Source: Icerya purchasi (lineage: Eukaryota; Arthropoda; Insecta; Hemiptera; Monophlebidae). From it: a stretch of DNA of 64,000 bases. How positions within the stretch are numbered: the first letter of the stretch is position 1; the number at the start of each line of letters is the position of its first letter. Positions 1 to 12,080 of the stretch are shown here, one piece after another. The stretch covers positions 385,168,760-385,232,759 of the forward strand of contig CM077116.1 of assembly GCA_039619475.1 (NCBI GenBank), read 5' to 3'. The position numbers and the translations under genes were made by a program. The notes under the pieces were generated by a model, which was given only the letters and a program-made list of their open reading frames with translations, did no database searches and had not been told where the DNA came from.

Positions 1-231
1 TATGTAGTTTGATTAAGTTTGTTTTAGCTGATGATGGGTTATTCCCGAAAACGTTACTAAACAAGGTATTTATTTAATTTATTATTATAAATTATATTTT
101 TTACTCTTATATTTGTTTGTTATTAAAGTTGGTTTTTATTATGAAGCTTTGTATTCGATACGCGTCGGGTAATTAAATATTAAATAATTGTTTATAATAG
201 TGTGTTTACTTATTATACGAATTACGTTGTA

Positions 232-236
<5 letters not shown>

Positions 237-293
<57 letters not shown>

Positions 294-303
294 GTATGTA
301 TGG
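237..303. repeat. (TA)n/(TATG)n microsatellite
   Basis: Uninterrupted TA dinucleotides pass into TATG tetranucleotides. The left flank (a GTAATTAATATA context) resembles the one before the short TA run near 29415, so the tract may sit at the edge of an old dispersed repeat. No coding potential. Confidence 0.95.
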
Positions 304-2690
304 ATGTATATGGGGTATAATTATATATATGTGATAACGTCACGGTAACATTTTATTTTCGTGGGATATGTCTTGGTGTTACATTTTGTGGAGCGGACAA
401 ATTTTCAGAATGATCCACAGCCATAAGACGTCAAAACCGAATAAAGTTATAATCGTAATGGCAGTACGGTATAATTTTCGGACAAAGTTGTGTATCTCCT
501 TTTTTTTTTTTTTGATAGACTTTGGCGGTTTCGTACAGTCGTTTAATTTTTATAATGGTTTATTTTTGTTTTACGTTGATCCTGTCTGTTTATACTCGGC
601 CTTTATTTTCAATGTACCTGGAATGCAGTAAACTGTTATTGTATAAGTGTTTATAAATAAATGCCATGTGAATAATATACGTTTTACATGTAAAATGGAA
701 ATTTACAAAAATAATTAATCTTAGCGGAGACAATAAACTTAATGATAGATGACTTACGATAAATATTTTACGGATAATTGTGTAAATGGAATTGGAAAAC
801 TACGTAACCGAAAGAATTTCATAGCTCAGATTGTAAAATGCACGAGGAAAGGTAAAATCGCTGACCGGTACGCACAGGTAACTCAGTAGATTTCTGCAGG
901 GGAGTGGCGGTACGAAATTATCATTTTTTTTTCCTTTTTTCAGAACATATGCCGGATTGAAAATTGCCTACTTACCGAGATAAACCGATGAAGTGGCCGT
1001 TTATGCTAAGGCATAGAAGGCTTATCGTGAATAATAGCAGTTAGCTTTGAATTGCTAATGTAACCCGACTAGCATAAGCTCGTGGAATTCATTTATCGTT
1101 GGAAATACATATATTTTTTCTTTTTATTACATCCCTAATTAATTCTGATTTCCCAGAAACTACGCTTAATGGAAAGATTATTTTAGCGCCTGACAGGGAA
1201 ATCCAAGTTTTCCCGGGAAATGCAAACACTTCTCAGTCGCACTAATTGCAATATGTGTAAAGAAATTTCGGGTTTCGTTAGGACGCCTATCTGTATTAAC
1301 TTAATTTCCTTCGGCAGTTAATAAGCAACAGAGTTGTCGCTCGACTATGGCAATATGTAATTTTTATGCTGAGAATAATATGAAAATTGTATAACGAAAT
1401 CTGTAACTTTTTTCAGCGGCTTCCAAGACATTTACTTCAATTCACGAGAGATGCTATAGTCAAAATTGGAACTGACAGTTATACATATATTCTATCTCTC
1501 TGTTCAGCTTAATCTACCGTCTTCCCGTCGGTTTTTCAATTTTCCCTCTACCGCGATGTTCAACTCTTTCTACAATCTGTCGCCTACGCTTTGAACCCAG
1601 TTCACTTCCTACGTTATTATTCTTCCGCTTCTTTCTGGTTTTCTGTCCTTTCGGCGGCCCTTCCTCTCCAAACATTATATGTGATTCAGATCACATTTTA
1701 CGTTCCTCTTTCTACTCTTCGCCTTTATCAATCGGCCTTCCAATTCCCCCCGTATTGCGCGTCTTTTATTTTCTCCTTATCATATCCTTCGGTTGTTTTG
1801 GCACTCAAGTCCTTTTTATCCTCTATATCTGATCGTGTAAACATTCAGATTCTGTCTCTTTTCCTTTCCTCAGTTCTTGGGCTAATGTTCAGTTTGACGA
1901 ACCTAAAGAACAAAAAAGTAAAGGCGGTCGGGAAAAAGAACTTCCGGCTACGTTCGTCAGTGCCGTTGGGCTCAGAACATTGTAGATTGTAACTTCACAA
2001 TCCATGATACTTTATCAAGGATATAGGGATTCACTTAACAATTTACTTATGTATTATTGTGACGAATCGGTATTGTGACGCCATCTCTCGAGTAAATGCG
2101 AATTTTAATTTATTTGTTCGTGTAATGGCTGATCAGCTGATTTGTTGGCCGAAGGACTATCGCCAGTTATTTCACGTACTCTAAGAGTGCGGACACGTGT
2201 GGTAAGCGAAGGATGATGGTGCCGCAAACTTGGTCTACTACTCTCGTCGGATATGGATATAATTCACCGACGGGGCAAGTAAATTATGATCTGTACTAAC
2301 GACCTACTGGGATGATTACTGAGAGCGTGTGTGTTTTGTTAATTATCTTTTGTGCATGTACCACCCGGATCAGGACGACCTTCTTTGCCGTTTTTAGATT
2401 ATCGTTTCTTTGTACTTTTGTTCCGTTAGCCCAGTTAACAATCGCGTGCAGTGCTCGTTTTTGAATACATCGGCTTTTCCTATTCAGTCAATAAAAGTAG
2501 AAGTTTGTATAATTATCGGAAATATTTACTTAGTGAGAACTTAGTATTTGTATTTGGTTATTTGCTTTTGCGCATTATTTTCTTCGAACGTCATAAGCTC
2601 CGCAAATTACATCGAAAAGTGTGTGGCTTCCGTCCTTTCCACCTCAATGGTATTGTCTCTCACGTAAAACTGTGTAGATTTAAGGTGCAA
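304..2690. other. Non-coding stretch, no gene recognised
   Basis: Short open frames occur but none has protein-like composition or a family I recognise. A pyrimidine-rich block at about 1500-1900 produces a 133-residue frame by composition. It has loose similarity to the block at 17690-17790 that precedes a LINE-type poly(A) tail, so it may be an old LINE 3' end. The only assignable piece is the SINE tail at 1918-1985. Confidence 0.6.
1918..1985 (+). repeat. 3' fragment of a tRNA-derived SINE
   Basis: This stretch shares an opening GTAAAGGCGG and a closing TGCCGTTGGGCT followed by A-CATTGT with 61994-62065, the 3' part of the SINE at 61843. Spacing between the two motifs is similar in both copies. 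The tRNA-like head is missing here, so the fragment is 5'-truncated or eroded. Confidence 0.6.
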
Positions 2691-2699
2691 GTACTGCAA

Positions 2700-3021
2700 T
2701 TATAGTCTGACGGTATATTTTCCGAGCGTAACAAACGACGCTTGAGATATGTAACTCCAGGATGACGTATACAGTATAGTATAATTCTGAGAGTAAATGT
2801 AGAGTTCATTGAAAAATCCACTGATGGGGAGACAGTTCCCTGTAGCACTAAACTTTCTGACGGTTGAGTAATAACATCTTTTTGCTGTACCGGTATTCTT
2901 ATTTTATCACCAAGTCCAAACTTTGAACTCATGTATGGTTTATGCGTGTGCGTATTTCGTACGCCACTATTGTTTCATCGATAACTGCATTAGCTGTATC
3001 AATTTGAAAAATGTGCTCCAT
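2700..3021 (-). pseudogene. Capsid-like N-terminal fragment of a virus-like insect element
   Basis: Read on the minus strand, an ATG at 3021 opens a frame (MEHIFQID...) that shifts near 2935 into a second frame containing LGDKIRIPVQQKDV and TQPSESLVLQG. From memory, this resembles the start of a repeated insect-genome protein family in which an acidic, 'E/K-IRIPIQQ-D'-type strand is followed by a 'LPSES-L-I-G' strand. That family travels with a packaging-type ATPase, and the ATPase remnant at 4743 lies only 1.7 kb away. I infer a capsid-like role, but no fold can be proved here. At least one frameshift occurs, and the sequence loses similarity after about residue 65, so it cannot make a protein. 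Confidence is moderate for the family and low for the capsid function. Confidence 0.5.
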
Positions 3022-3669
3022 TGTTTATTTACCACATTTTAATCAACCAATAATACTTCATAATTCAACGATTTCAGTATATTGACATTTTTTCTATTCA
3101 ACGATTTGTTTACTTTTTTCCTTATATATATATATGTTTTTCTACCGAACGTGACGAAGGCAACGCCGTACAAATTCGAACTAGTTAGGTGTAAATTTAA
3201 AATTAATTCCGACCAAATTCTTCTTTTCTTTCTTTATATATATGTATTCCAACCCATACAAGCAACCCAGACAGTACAATCAGTCAGTAACAAATACAAC
3301 ACAGAAGAAATAATCATATCCTATACATTAACACTCTATTAATGTTAAAACAGAACAATATATCCGAATAACGGCCAACGCAACATACGAGTAGTTAACT
3401 ATAATAAATACTCTATACAAAAATATCAAATAGGTGTAATTACGCTCTATTATGCCACAATGCACGCAAGAAAACCCTTCTTTATTGTATTTGGAGGGTG
3501 ACCAAGAAACCTGCAAATTATTACTCCTATCCCTATGCAATTAACCAAATTTTTCTTTTTTCTTTCTAAACTGCTAAATGCTGTTCTATCCAAATTTCCT
3601 TCGGTACTCTTAACAATAAATTCATTAATAAATTTTCTTCGACATTATCTATTTTATTATTTACCCCCC

Positions 3670-4700
3670 GCCGGAATTGAAAGGACACTTCTTTAGGTAC
3701 CCTGGTGCACTTCGCTTCTTATCCATTAATGGCAGTTGCACGTCCTGCAACTTACCTTTTAGCAGCTTGTGATAACAATACACCGCTTTTGGAGGTAGTT
3801 CCTTATTTTCTATCCAGCATACTGGTTCAGAAATATCCCTGTTTCCCAGATTTCTGGAGAGAGTTATTAATTTCAGACATCTCGCTAATAAATTGATGAT
3901 TTTGCTCATTTCCGATTTTTTTGCCTTGCCCGGTATTTGAACAGCATAATGGACCCTCGACGCTATCAAAATCTTATAATACATCCTTACTTCATCCTGG
4001 GGCATCAGAAATTTTCATCTATATAACGCGCTGGTATGGATTGTCTTATTTTTAGAGTGAGGTTATTTCTATGCATTATTTTCCATGTTAATGCGTTGTC
4101 AATCACTAACCCCGGATATTTGTAGCTCTTAACAACTCCAAGTAGGACACAATCGAAGCAATTATCACAATGATCAGCATTGCTGTGCAACCAACCTGGA
4201 CAAGATTAGTTATTTTCGGTATAATTTTCCTATGACGACCGGGGGTCCTTATGTACATTATTTGAGCTTTTGATTGATTGATAACTTCTATCATGGGCCC
4301 ACCTGGTTACATTATCCAAATCTTCCTGCAGTAATTTTTCAGCAACATGTATATTTTTGTGCTTTGTCACAATGGCGAAGTCATCTGCATAAGAAAATAT
4401 GGTAGAATTTTTTACGGCAGCAAAAACCGAGTTCGTGTAGATAAGAAACAGTAATGGCGCTAACACTGTTAACCCGTAGTAACGACTGCCTCTGCGCTTT
4501 GTGTATTTTTGATTTTCACTATAATCTTCCCCGAATTGTCATGTAATTGTGGAACCATTCTTTTTGTTTACCTAATATTCCTATGTTTCCTAAATCCCGC
4601 ATAAGTAGGTCATGATTCACCGAATCACAAAGGCTTTGTTTAAGTCTAAAAAAGCTACTAAAAATATATACTACCTTCTGCCATACCACAGTTAACTTGA
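3670..4700 (-). pseudogene. Decayed LINE reverse transcriptase remnant
   Basis: Minus-strand segments in several frames follow the normal RT order. First comes a motif-A region near 4640 (DSVNHDLL, with its aspartate-rich start degraded), then a linker ending in WFHNYM. Next is LLFLIYTNSV with the catalytic box YADD at about 4380, then a 'YLG-LVIDNALTWK'-like thumb motif near 4100 (here YPGLVIDNALTWK). The C-terminal region at 3670-4000 has YYKILIASRVHYA. Stops and frameshifts separate all of these. The YADD box and the thumb motif show a non-LTR element; the exact clade (CR1/Jockey-like) is uncertain. No endonuclease or 3' tail is visible, so both ends are lost. Confidence 0.8.
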
Positions 4701-4742
4701 TTTACAAACGATTGCAGTAACATTGTAGTAGACTTCCTCTGC

Positions 4743-5412
4743 CGATTATCCGCCGCAGAATGTACAATTACCTGCAAGTAACGCGCTAGGTTTGCTAAAA
4801 CCTAGCAGCGTATCAGTACTTAATAAGCACGGAGCGTTGTTTCCGCATCATATAAGGTGTTTAATCATCTGTGGAAAGACAAATTCGCCAAATATTTTAC
4901 GTACTCATTCGAACAGTTTGCATTATAAAAATGTTTACATATATATATAGCACCTCTTTGTATCAGCCGAAATATAAACTCTTAGACACAATGTTCAATA
5001 CCAGAGATTGGTTCTTTCACAATGAATCCGAATTCGATATTTATATTCGACGATATACCAATTTGCGGTGATCGATCCGTTATACGAGATTACTTTTTAA
5101 TGGGGCCTTATAAAAATATAGATTGCTTTTATCTTTGTCAGACATACGTAAAGATACTGAAATATATGATAAGAGATAATGCCAATTTCATAGTCGTCTT
5201 TGCGCAGGATGATATAAATATATACCACACATACATATATACGAACAACACGTTAATGGCGTATGCTCGCTTATAGAATTTAAAGAAATTTGTGGGCTCT
5301 GTGGGCAGAATAAGCATGGGTTTTTTGTGATTGATAAGGATAGTGGAATATATATATATATATATATAAAGGGCGTTTTCGTCGAAGTTCTGACAAGTTT
5401 ATAATTGTCAAT
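4743..5412 (+). pseudogene. Packaging-type (A32/FtsK-like) ATPase remnant of a virus-like element
   Basis: Three frames together hold an ATPase of a repeated insect family. The first (to 4949) ends in a damaged Walker A: IICGKTN is present but the glycine-rich residues that normally precede the GKT are deleted. The second carries STSLYQPKYKLL. The third, from 5022, holds NPNSIFIFDDI, a hydrophobic strand plus DD that reads as Walker B, then NIDCFYLCQTY and LIRDNANFIVVF. After another shift, FKEICGLC and GFFVIDKDSG follow. A (TA)n slip near 5350 breaks it again. Such ATPases resemble DNA-packaging enzymes of Polinton/adintovirus-like elements; that kinship is my inference. With Walker A damaged and at least three frameshifts, it is inactive. 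Confidence 0.65.
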
Positions 5413-5511
5413 GACGGTGAAAAGTTGAAGGATAATGAAAAACAAAATGACACGAGTTCAGTGAATGATGTGAAAAAAATTATGGAAGATATATACGTCT
5501 TAAAGAGGAAT

Positions 5512-5580
5512 AGTTATAACTGTTAATTTTTCATGTTATTGGGTCAAGGCCGCTGGCGCGCCCAGGGTAGGAAAAAAAAA
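5512..5580 (+). mobile_element. Extremely short 5'-truncated LINE/SINE 3' tail with poly(A)
   Basis: About 58 bp (AGTTATAACTGTTAATTTTT, then a CCGCTGGCGCGCC core and CAGGGTAGG) plus an A10 tail matches 17796-17870 with one obvious substitution (TTATTGGG against TTGTTGGG). The insert is flanked by AGGAAT on both sides (5506-5511 and 5581-5586), a credible short target-site duplication. It sits between the ATPase remnant and its partner frame. This is what target-primed reverse transcription leaves when it aborts early. Confidence 0.75.
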
Positions 5581-5639
5581 AGGAATTGGATAAAAATACA
5601 CAATGATATTATAAAATACATATAATTTGTTAAAAAATG

Positions 5640-6462
5640 AGGCGTAGTCTGTCTTAAATACAGCGGCTGTTGTACTGGAATCGATTTCAAAGCCGTTATC
5701 TGACTTTATTAAAAACTAAAAGTGTTAAAGAAAATGAACCTAAGTCTACTGTAAAACTGCGAGAAGTGTCAAATACTGGTAAAAGAGAAGGAATACCGGA
5801 ACTTGGCTCCAAAGACGAGGAAAATGACGATGAACTCGAATCTAGCGTAAATGTCGTCAGTGGAAAGGAATGATATCGTACTGATGGGGACCACCCGAGT
5901 CCTAGAGATCAAATATACAGAATACGTTATAACGCTTTCACTGATGAGGACATGGTGGGAATAGCACCAATTTCGTGGAACGAGGATCAAAGAGAAATGT
6001 ATTTAGGAAAAGGAAATAATAATCGAGTGAAATTCCCGTATACCTCCGGTCTTATGCATTTACTACTGCAGTCGAAGGTACATGAAAATTAATATACGAG
6101 TGACGATTTGGCGATATATAAACAAATATTAGAATTTATCATTTGTGTGTGTACTGGTGCATTAAAGGGCGCACTTCGATTGCGAAATACAAACAAAATA
6201 ATTCGACCGTTGTTTCGATTTAACTAAGCACAGCGGACACGGTTATTACAAAAATTTCATCACTAACCGAAAAGTTTCTAGCGCTGCTGGGGAATAAGTC
6301 TTAAAAGACTGCGATACAAGTATTGAAATGATCCAAATGAATCGGCCGAACGTTTAACTACACGCGTCTAAACAAAGAGGAAATACCGGCCTAGACAATA
6401 ACAAGATTCAGTCGATAGAGGAAGAGTTGGCTGAAAAAGGATACATTCAGTTACCTTATTGA
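5640..6462 (+). pseudogene. Partner protein of the virus-like ATPase, decayed
   Basis: The first frame (5670-5873) is rich in lysine, glutamate and aspartate and lacks hydrophobic cores. A shifted frame follows with AFTDEDMVGIAPISWNEDQ, then FPYTSGLMHLLLQSK, and after a stop YTSDDLAIYKQILEF. The last piece ends IQSIEEELAEKGYIQLPY before a TGA at 6460. The layout (an acidic linker, a 'Y-T-GL-LL' strand, a 'YT-DDL--YK-IL' helix and a C-terminal 'I-EEL-E-GYI' helix) matches, from memory, a protein found next to this ATPase in many insect genomes, whose function is not known to me. Its place 230 bp after the ATPase supports one element. Several frame breaks make it a pseudogene. Confidence 0.55.
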
Positions 6463-6479
6463 TTATTATCGATATGCTA

Positions 6480-7060
6480 TATTTACTATTGACTTGTTGA
6501 GGAATTTCTTAATACTCACTATTCTATTACCATTGCTGTAAATTTATTAGCGAATTCGCTATTACAACTTTTAATTCTCACCTCAATTTCTAACTGGGAA
6601 AACTTCAAGTTCTATTTAACTTTTAACTCGTGTCCTTTTGCACATTCTCATAGTAGTATGTTTACTTTCCTCCTTTCTCTCGATTTCCTTATCGAGTTTT
6701 TAATCGTCTTATTCTTCTTCGTAAGCTCTTTCTTTTGAATCGCGCTATCCTTCTTTCTGTCGTTTGGTTCCTTCTCTATTCACTTCATAATCTTCCTCAA
6801 TTCTGCTCGATCTGAAATTTTGTTTTTTCTCGTTTTGTCATCTTTTCCTCCAAAAGTCCGACTTTCTCATCGACTGTTTGATTTATTTCTAATTTAAAAT
6901 TTTCAAATTTATTATTAATGTTATCACTTATTTCGTTAAAAATTTATTGTTAAAATGATCGTTGTTTTCACAAAATTTATTTTTAAATTATTCTTTTTGT
7001 TCGTCAAATTTTTTATTCGAGAAATCCATTAAATAATTTAGATCCATTTTAATTTGTTAA
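6480..7060 (-). other. Possible coiled-coil ORF1/gag-like remnant; otherwise unassigned
   Basis: On the minus strand, from about 7048 downward, short frames read as charged helical peptide, for example LMDFSNKKFDEQKE and FKLEINQTVDEKVGLLEEK. This is typical of coiled-coil ORF1 or gag proteins. Many stops interrupt them. The composition could also arise from the pyrimidine-rich plus strand, so the call is weak. Confidence 0.25.
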
Positions 7061-7332
7061 TTAATTAACTTTAAGAGTCGAAATTGAAAAATTAATTCAT
7101 TTTGATAAATTTAGTGGTTCGATTCGTGAGAAAACTATTTTCTAAAATTGTTCCCCACTAGGGATGTCAAATGTAACGCGTATCGATGTTATTTAGACTC
7201 TCATGGATGCTGCTACGGTCTCCTTAATGCCGTGGACGTCATTTTAAACTATTAATTAAAGTTTATTATAAAAAAGAACAGATTTTTTTTTTTTTTAAAT
7301 TTTTTATAAGATGAATTATAATATCCCTACAC

Positions 7333-7370
7333 CAATCTTTCTGCGACGGCCGACCGCTGAAAAAACACGA
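7333..7370 (+). repeat. Terminal fragment of the dispersed LTR-like family
   Basis: AATCTTTCTGCGACGGCCGA followed by CCGCTGAAAAAACACGATTA matches the end of the copy whose other strand is at 28490-28535, and resembles the motifs at 7780, 26189 and 29750. The family-A element starts only 50 bp further on. Confidence 0.55.
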
Positions 7371-7764
7371 TTATTATATACATAAAACGCCAATGAACGA
7401 TTATAAAATTTAAAAAAAGTTCAGTCAAGCATGAGGTTTCATGCGCTGAAGATTCCGTATGAAAGTTAACAATAACTATAATTATTTAGTACGTAAGAAA
7501 ATTTGTTTGAATAAATTTCTATTTTTATTTTACTATTTTAATTTAATATCTTAATAAATTTCAGAGATCTTTTCTAATAATAATTTAAAACAGTAAAGCA
7601 AAATACTAATTTGAATCGAAGACTTAGATTAATTTGAAGTGAAATGTAACGGTTATGAAGAAAAATTAATTAAATCCTTTTTTTATTTATTTTTTTAAAT
7701 TATTGGTTTAGATTTAATAATACTAATATTAAGGTTTTATGATTTTTTAAAATGTGTAATTTTG

Positions 7765-7945
7765 TTAATTCCTATACCTATCTTTCTTGAATAGCCGACC
7801 GCCAAAGATATTTAATAAATATATAAACGAAAACACGCAAAAAATATTAATTAGAAATAATATTGATGCTACGTATCACTCTGCTGCGGTTGCTAGAATG
7901 TTGGTGTTCCCAGCTGGCAGGTTGGTGTACGTTGGTGATTGCATC
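7765..7945 (+). repeat. Embedded fragment of the LTR-like family inside family A
   Basis: CTATCTTTCTTGAATAGCCG and ACCGCC, then GCTACGTATCACTCTGCTGC, follow the spacing of the dispersed repeat seen at 26189 and 29750. The same fragment lies at 62590-62770 in family-A copy 3. A frame of 77 residues spans it in both copies, but the two copies are so alike that its openness carries no weight. Confidence 0.5.
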
Positions 7946-8784
7946 CTGGATTCTCGGCGAATGGGAGGGAGAGACACGGTAATCGAAATTATAGTTTACG
8001 AATTTTGTAAATGTCACTAATTGGAAAACCGAATTTCGAGGCAATTTGGTTACTTTGTTATTAAACTTCTTTCGGTTGCAAGACGAACTGGTTACTTTAC
8101 CAAAAAAGGTCGATATAGTTCCGCGATGTGAAAAAGACTGTCGTTCTACTGTGATGATTTTTTAACAATTCGGTATTTTCTTTCGACTCTTTCAATACGT
8201 TAGAACATTATTAAATATTTTTTTTTTATTTATTTACTAGCATAGGGCGTTAAATTGTTTAACAAATCGAAATACTATTCGCATCTGTTTTTCATCAGGC
8301 GGACGTGCCACCTAAACAATGATGCGGTGAGTCCGTTCCTTTCATTACAGTTCATAACAACACTAACACACCTCGTAATGAAAATAACCAAACCAAAACC
8401 TGCGATCCTGTTTCGTTTCTTATCCCTCGTACTAACACTACTAACGCAAATTATAACAATCCGAACCAAATTCTAAAAACCGCTGCAGTCTCGTATTCCG
8501 ATAAAGCCAAAAGAAAAATAACACCGATTAACAAACCTGTTTATTTCGTGCATTCAAGAAAACCACTTAAAACAAAACCAACATTTAAAACTAAAAAACT
8601 ATAAAGTTCTCGAATCAAATCCGGTGCTTGCTAGTTGTGCGCGTGGTGGAATAATATTATCCGTTCGTGCGGATATTAACTTTCAACAGATAATGTTACC
8701 ATCCGACATTCAACCAGTAACAGTCGAAATTCGTAAGCCAGTTCCACGGGAGTCTCTAAACATAATTCCGAACCGTATTTAGAA

Positions 8785-11755
8785 ACTTTTAAAGTTGTCA
8801 AAAAATTCAAACAGTTCCTCCCCTCTAGCGCCGCGAGTATTACAGCTAAAAATTTTGAACAGGGTTAAACATATGCGCTTCGACATATATTTCTCAAGTT
8901 TGGAACATCAAGGTTTGAAAGTTTCGTTAAGGAAATAACTTATGGTTTCGTTCTCGACAAATAACGATCTTTCCATCGATCATGACCGGAAAAAAAATAT
9001 TATTTTTGAAACTTTCGAGCTTTCGGCGCTTAAGGTTCTGAATTTTAAGATGGAAACCTAGATATTCCAAAGTAAATAAATAAACAGGGACGCACATTTT
9101 TTTTGATCCTTGTTCAAAATCTTGAACCAATACATAAATTACAAGCGGGGCTACACGTCATTTTTCAGAATTTTATGAACTTTTGGTAAATTTCAAACAG
9201 TTTCGTTAAGAAAACGAAATACGGGTCCGTTCCCAAAAAATAGCGATCTTTCCAATAATAATACACTTGAAAAAAATTTTTTTTTACAAAATTTCGAGCT
9301 TTCAGAGCCCTAAGCCACTAATTTTAAAATTGGAAACTTAGATGTTCCAAACCAGAGAAATATACATGGATGCCCATATTTACTACTTTCCTCAAAATTT
9401 TTAGCTATAATACTCGCGTCACAAATCAATTCTCACGCTTTTTTGAACTTTTCAGCAAACTTTGAAAGTTCAATTAAGAAAATGAAATACGGTTTCTTTC
9501 CCGACAGATAGCGATCCTTCAAACGGTATATAACATGCGTCTGAAAAATAAAAAATTTTCTTCAAAATTTCGAACTTTCGGCGCCTTAAGGGTCCAATTT
9601 TAAAACTGGAAATCCAAATGTTATAAACTAGAGAAATATAAGGGGATTAGCACGTTTTTAGCCGCGTTCAAAATTTTCAGCTGTAATATTCGTAGAGCTA
9701 GTGGAGAGACACATAATTATTTTTATTTTTTGAACTTTTCGGAACTTTGAAAATTTCGTTAAAAAAATGAAATACGGTTTCGTTCCCGACGAATAGCGAT
9801 CTTTCTAATAATATCTCACAACCCGAAGAAAAAAAAATTTTATTTCAAAATTTTGAGCTTTCGGCGCCCCAAGGGTCTAATTTTAAAACTGGAAACCTGG
9901 ATGTTTCGAATTAAAAAAATATACGTAGAAGCGCATATTTTTAACCGTGTTCAAAATTTTTATCGGTAATATTCGCGACGCTAGGGGGGGGGGACACGTC
10001 ATTTTTCGCGCTTTTTTGAACTTTACGGCAACTTTGAATTTTTTGGTAAAGAAAATGATATAAGGTTTTGTTCCTGATAAATAGCGATCTTTCAAACGAT
10101 ATATTACATTACCGGGAAAAAAAATATTTTTTTACAAAATTTTGAGCTTTCGAAGCCCCGGAGTTTTATTTTTAAAGCTTGAGACCCGGACGCACCAAAT
10201 TACAGAAATATACGTGGAAGTACATATTTTTAACCATGTTTTAAATTTTTAGCTATAATACTCGCAGCGCTAGGGGACGCGCAATTTTTCGAGCTTTCTT
10301 GAGCTTTATTGCAACTTTGAAAGTTTGGTTAAGAAAATGAAATTCGGTTTCGTTCCCGACTACTAGAGATCTTTCTAACGATATATCACAGGCCCAAGAA
10401 AAAAAATATTTTTTTCCAAAATCTCGAGCTTTCGGTGCCCCAAGGGTCTAATTTTAAAACTGGAAACCTGGATGTTTCGAATTAGAAAAATATACGTAGA
10501 AGCGCATATTTTTAACCGTGTTCAAAATTTTTATCGGTAATATTCGCGACGCTAGGGGGGGGGACACGTCATTTTTTGCGCTTTTTTGAACTTTACGGCA
10601 ACTTTGAATTTTTTGGTAAAGAAAATGATATAAGGTTTTGTTCCTGATAAATAGCGATCTTTCAAACGATATATTACATTACCGGGAAAAAAAATATTTT
10701 TTTACAAAATTTTGAGCTTTCGGCGCCCCAAGGGTCTAATTTTAAAACTGGAAACCTGGATGTTTCGAATTAGAAAAATATACGTAGAAGCGCATATTTT
10801 TAACCGTGTTCAAAATTTTTATCGGTAATATTCGCGACGCTAGGGGGGGGGGGACACGTCATTTTTCGCGCTTTTTTGAACTTTACGGCAACTTTGAATT
10901 TTTTGGTAAAGAAAATGATATAAGGTTTTGTTCCTGATAAATAGCGATCTTTCAAACGATATATTACATTACCGGGAAAAAAAATATTTTTTTACAAAAT
11001 TTTGAGCTTTCGAAGCCCCGGAGTTTTATTTTTAAAGCTTGAGACCCGGACGCACCAAATTACAGAAATATACGTGGAAGTACATATTTTTAACCATGTT
11101 TTAAATTTTTAGCTATAATACTCGCAGCGCTAGGGGACGCGCAATTTTTCGAGCTTTTTTGAGCTTTATTGCAACTTTGAAAGTTTGGTTAAGAAAATGA
11201 AATTCGGTTTCGTTCCCGACTACTAGAGATCTTTCTAATGATATATCACAAGCCCAAGAAAAAAAATATTTTTTTCCAAAATCTCGAGCTTTCGGTGCCC
11301 CGGGGGTCCAATTTTAAAGCTGGAAACTCGGATGTTCCAAACTAGAGAAATATACGTGGAAGCGCATATTTTTAACCGTGTTCAAAATTTTTATCGGTAA
11401 TATTCGCGGCGCTAGGGGGGAGACACGTCATCTTTCGCGCTTTTTTGAACTTTACGGCAACTTTGAAAGTTTCGTTAAGGAAATGAAATTCGGTTTCGTT
11501 CCCTACAAATAGCGATCTTTCCATCGATATATCGCATGCCTATAAAAAAAAATATTTTTTTACAAAATTTTGAGCTTTCGTCGCCCCGAGGGTCCAGTTT
11601 TAAAGTTGGAAATCCGGATGTTCCAAACTAGAGAAATATACGGGTATGTGCGTATTTTTAACCCCATTCAAAATTTTTAACTACAATACTCGCGGCGCTA
11701 AGGGGGGGGACACGTCATTTTTTGCTGTTTTTTGAACTTTTGGGCAACTTTACAT
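8785..11755 (+). repeat. Tandem array of about 285-bp monomers with higher-order duplication
   Basis: A core reading TTTCGTTCCCGACAAATAGC plus GATCTTTC recurs near 8940, 9220, 9490, 9775, 10060, 10350, 10630, 10925, 11205 and 11490. Each monomer also has an AT-rich AAAATTTCGAGCTTTCGGCG block and a G-run following GCGCTAG. Neighbouring monomers differ. However, segments at 9867-10140, 10435-10710 and 10720-11010 are almost identical, and 10007-10430 repeats at 10870-11290. This points to recent unequal exchange producing a higher-order unit. The monomer also occurs singly or in short runs at 34425, 37740, 55490, 56870 and 63610. Confidence 0.9.
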
Positions 11756-12080
11756 AACTTTTGTAACGTAATTTTTTGATTTTATGAAAGTACTCCTGCA
11801 TTGTAGTTTATATTTTGAATTTCAGCGTTATAAGTTTATCTAGTGACGAGTTATGATTTTTTAAGTGATTTTTGAGGTCGTTTTATGTACTATATTATAT
11901 ATTCTTGACAGTTTTTTGGGTTTTTTGCCGCCCAGGGTAATCGGTCATCTTCAAGTTATAGATCGTTTTAAAGATGATTTTAATTGTAATTTATGTTCCA
12001 AATTTGAAGTTTATAAGTCAAGCCGTTCGTGAATTATTGATTTTTATTTGATATTTTTGTCATTTGTGTACCATCTTATA

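Noticed and set aside
1591..1992. 133-residue hydrophobic protein with possible membrane segments
   Set aside because: The frame is produced by a pyrimidine-rich stretch and ends in a SINE tail, and related sequence at 17690-17790 is not open in the same way.
7787..8020. 77-residue protein conserved at 62609-62842
   Set aside because: Both copies lie in near-identical repeats, so shared openness is not evidence of selection. It overlaps the dispersed LTR-like fragment.
8785..11755. CRISPR-like or other regularly spaced array
   Set aside because: Repeats are about 285 bp and contiguous, without unique spacers, in eukaryotic satellite style.
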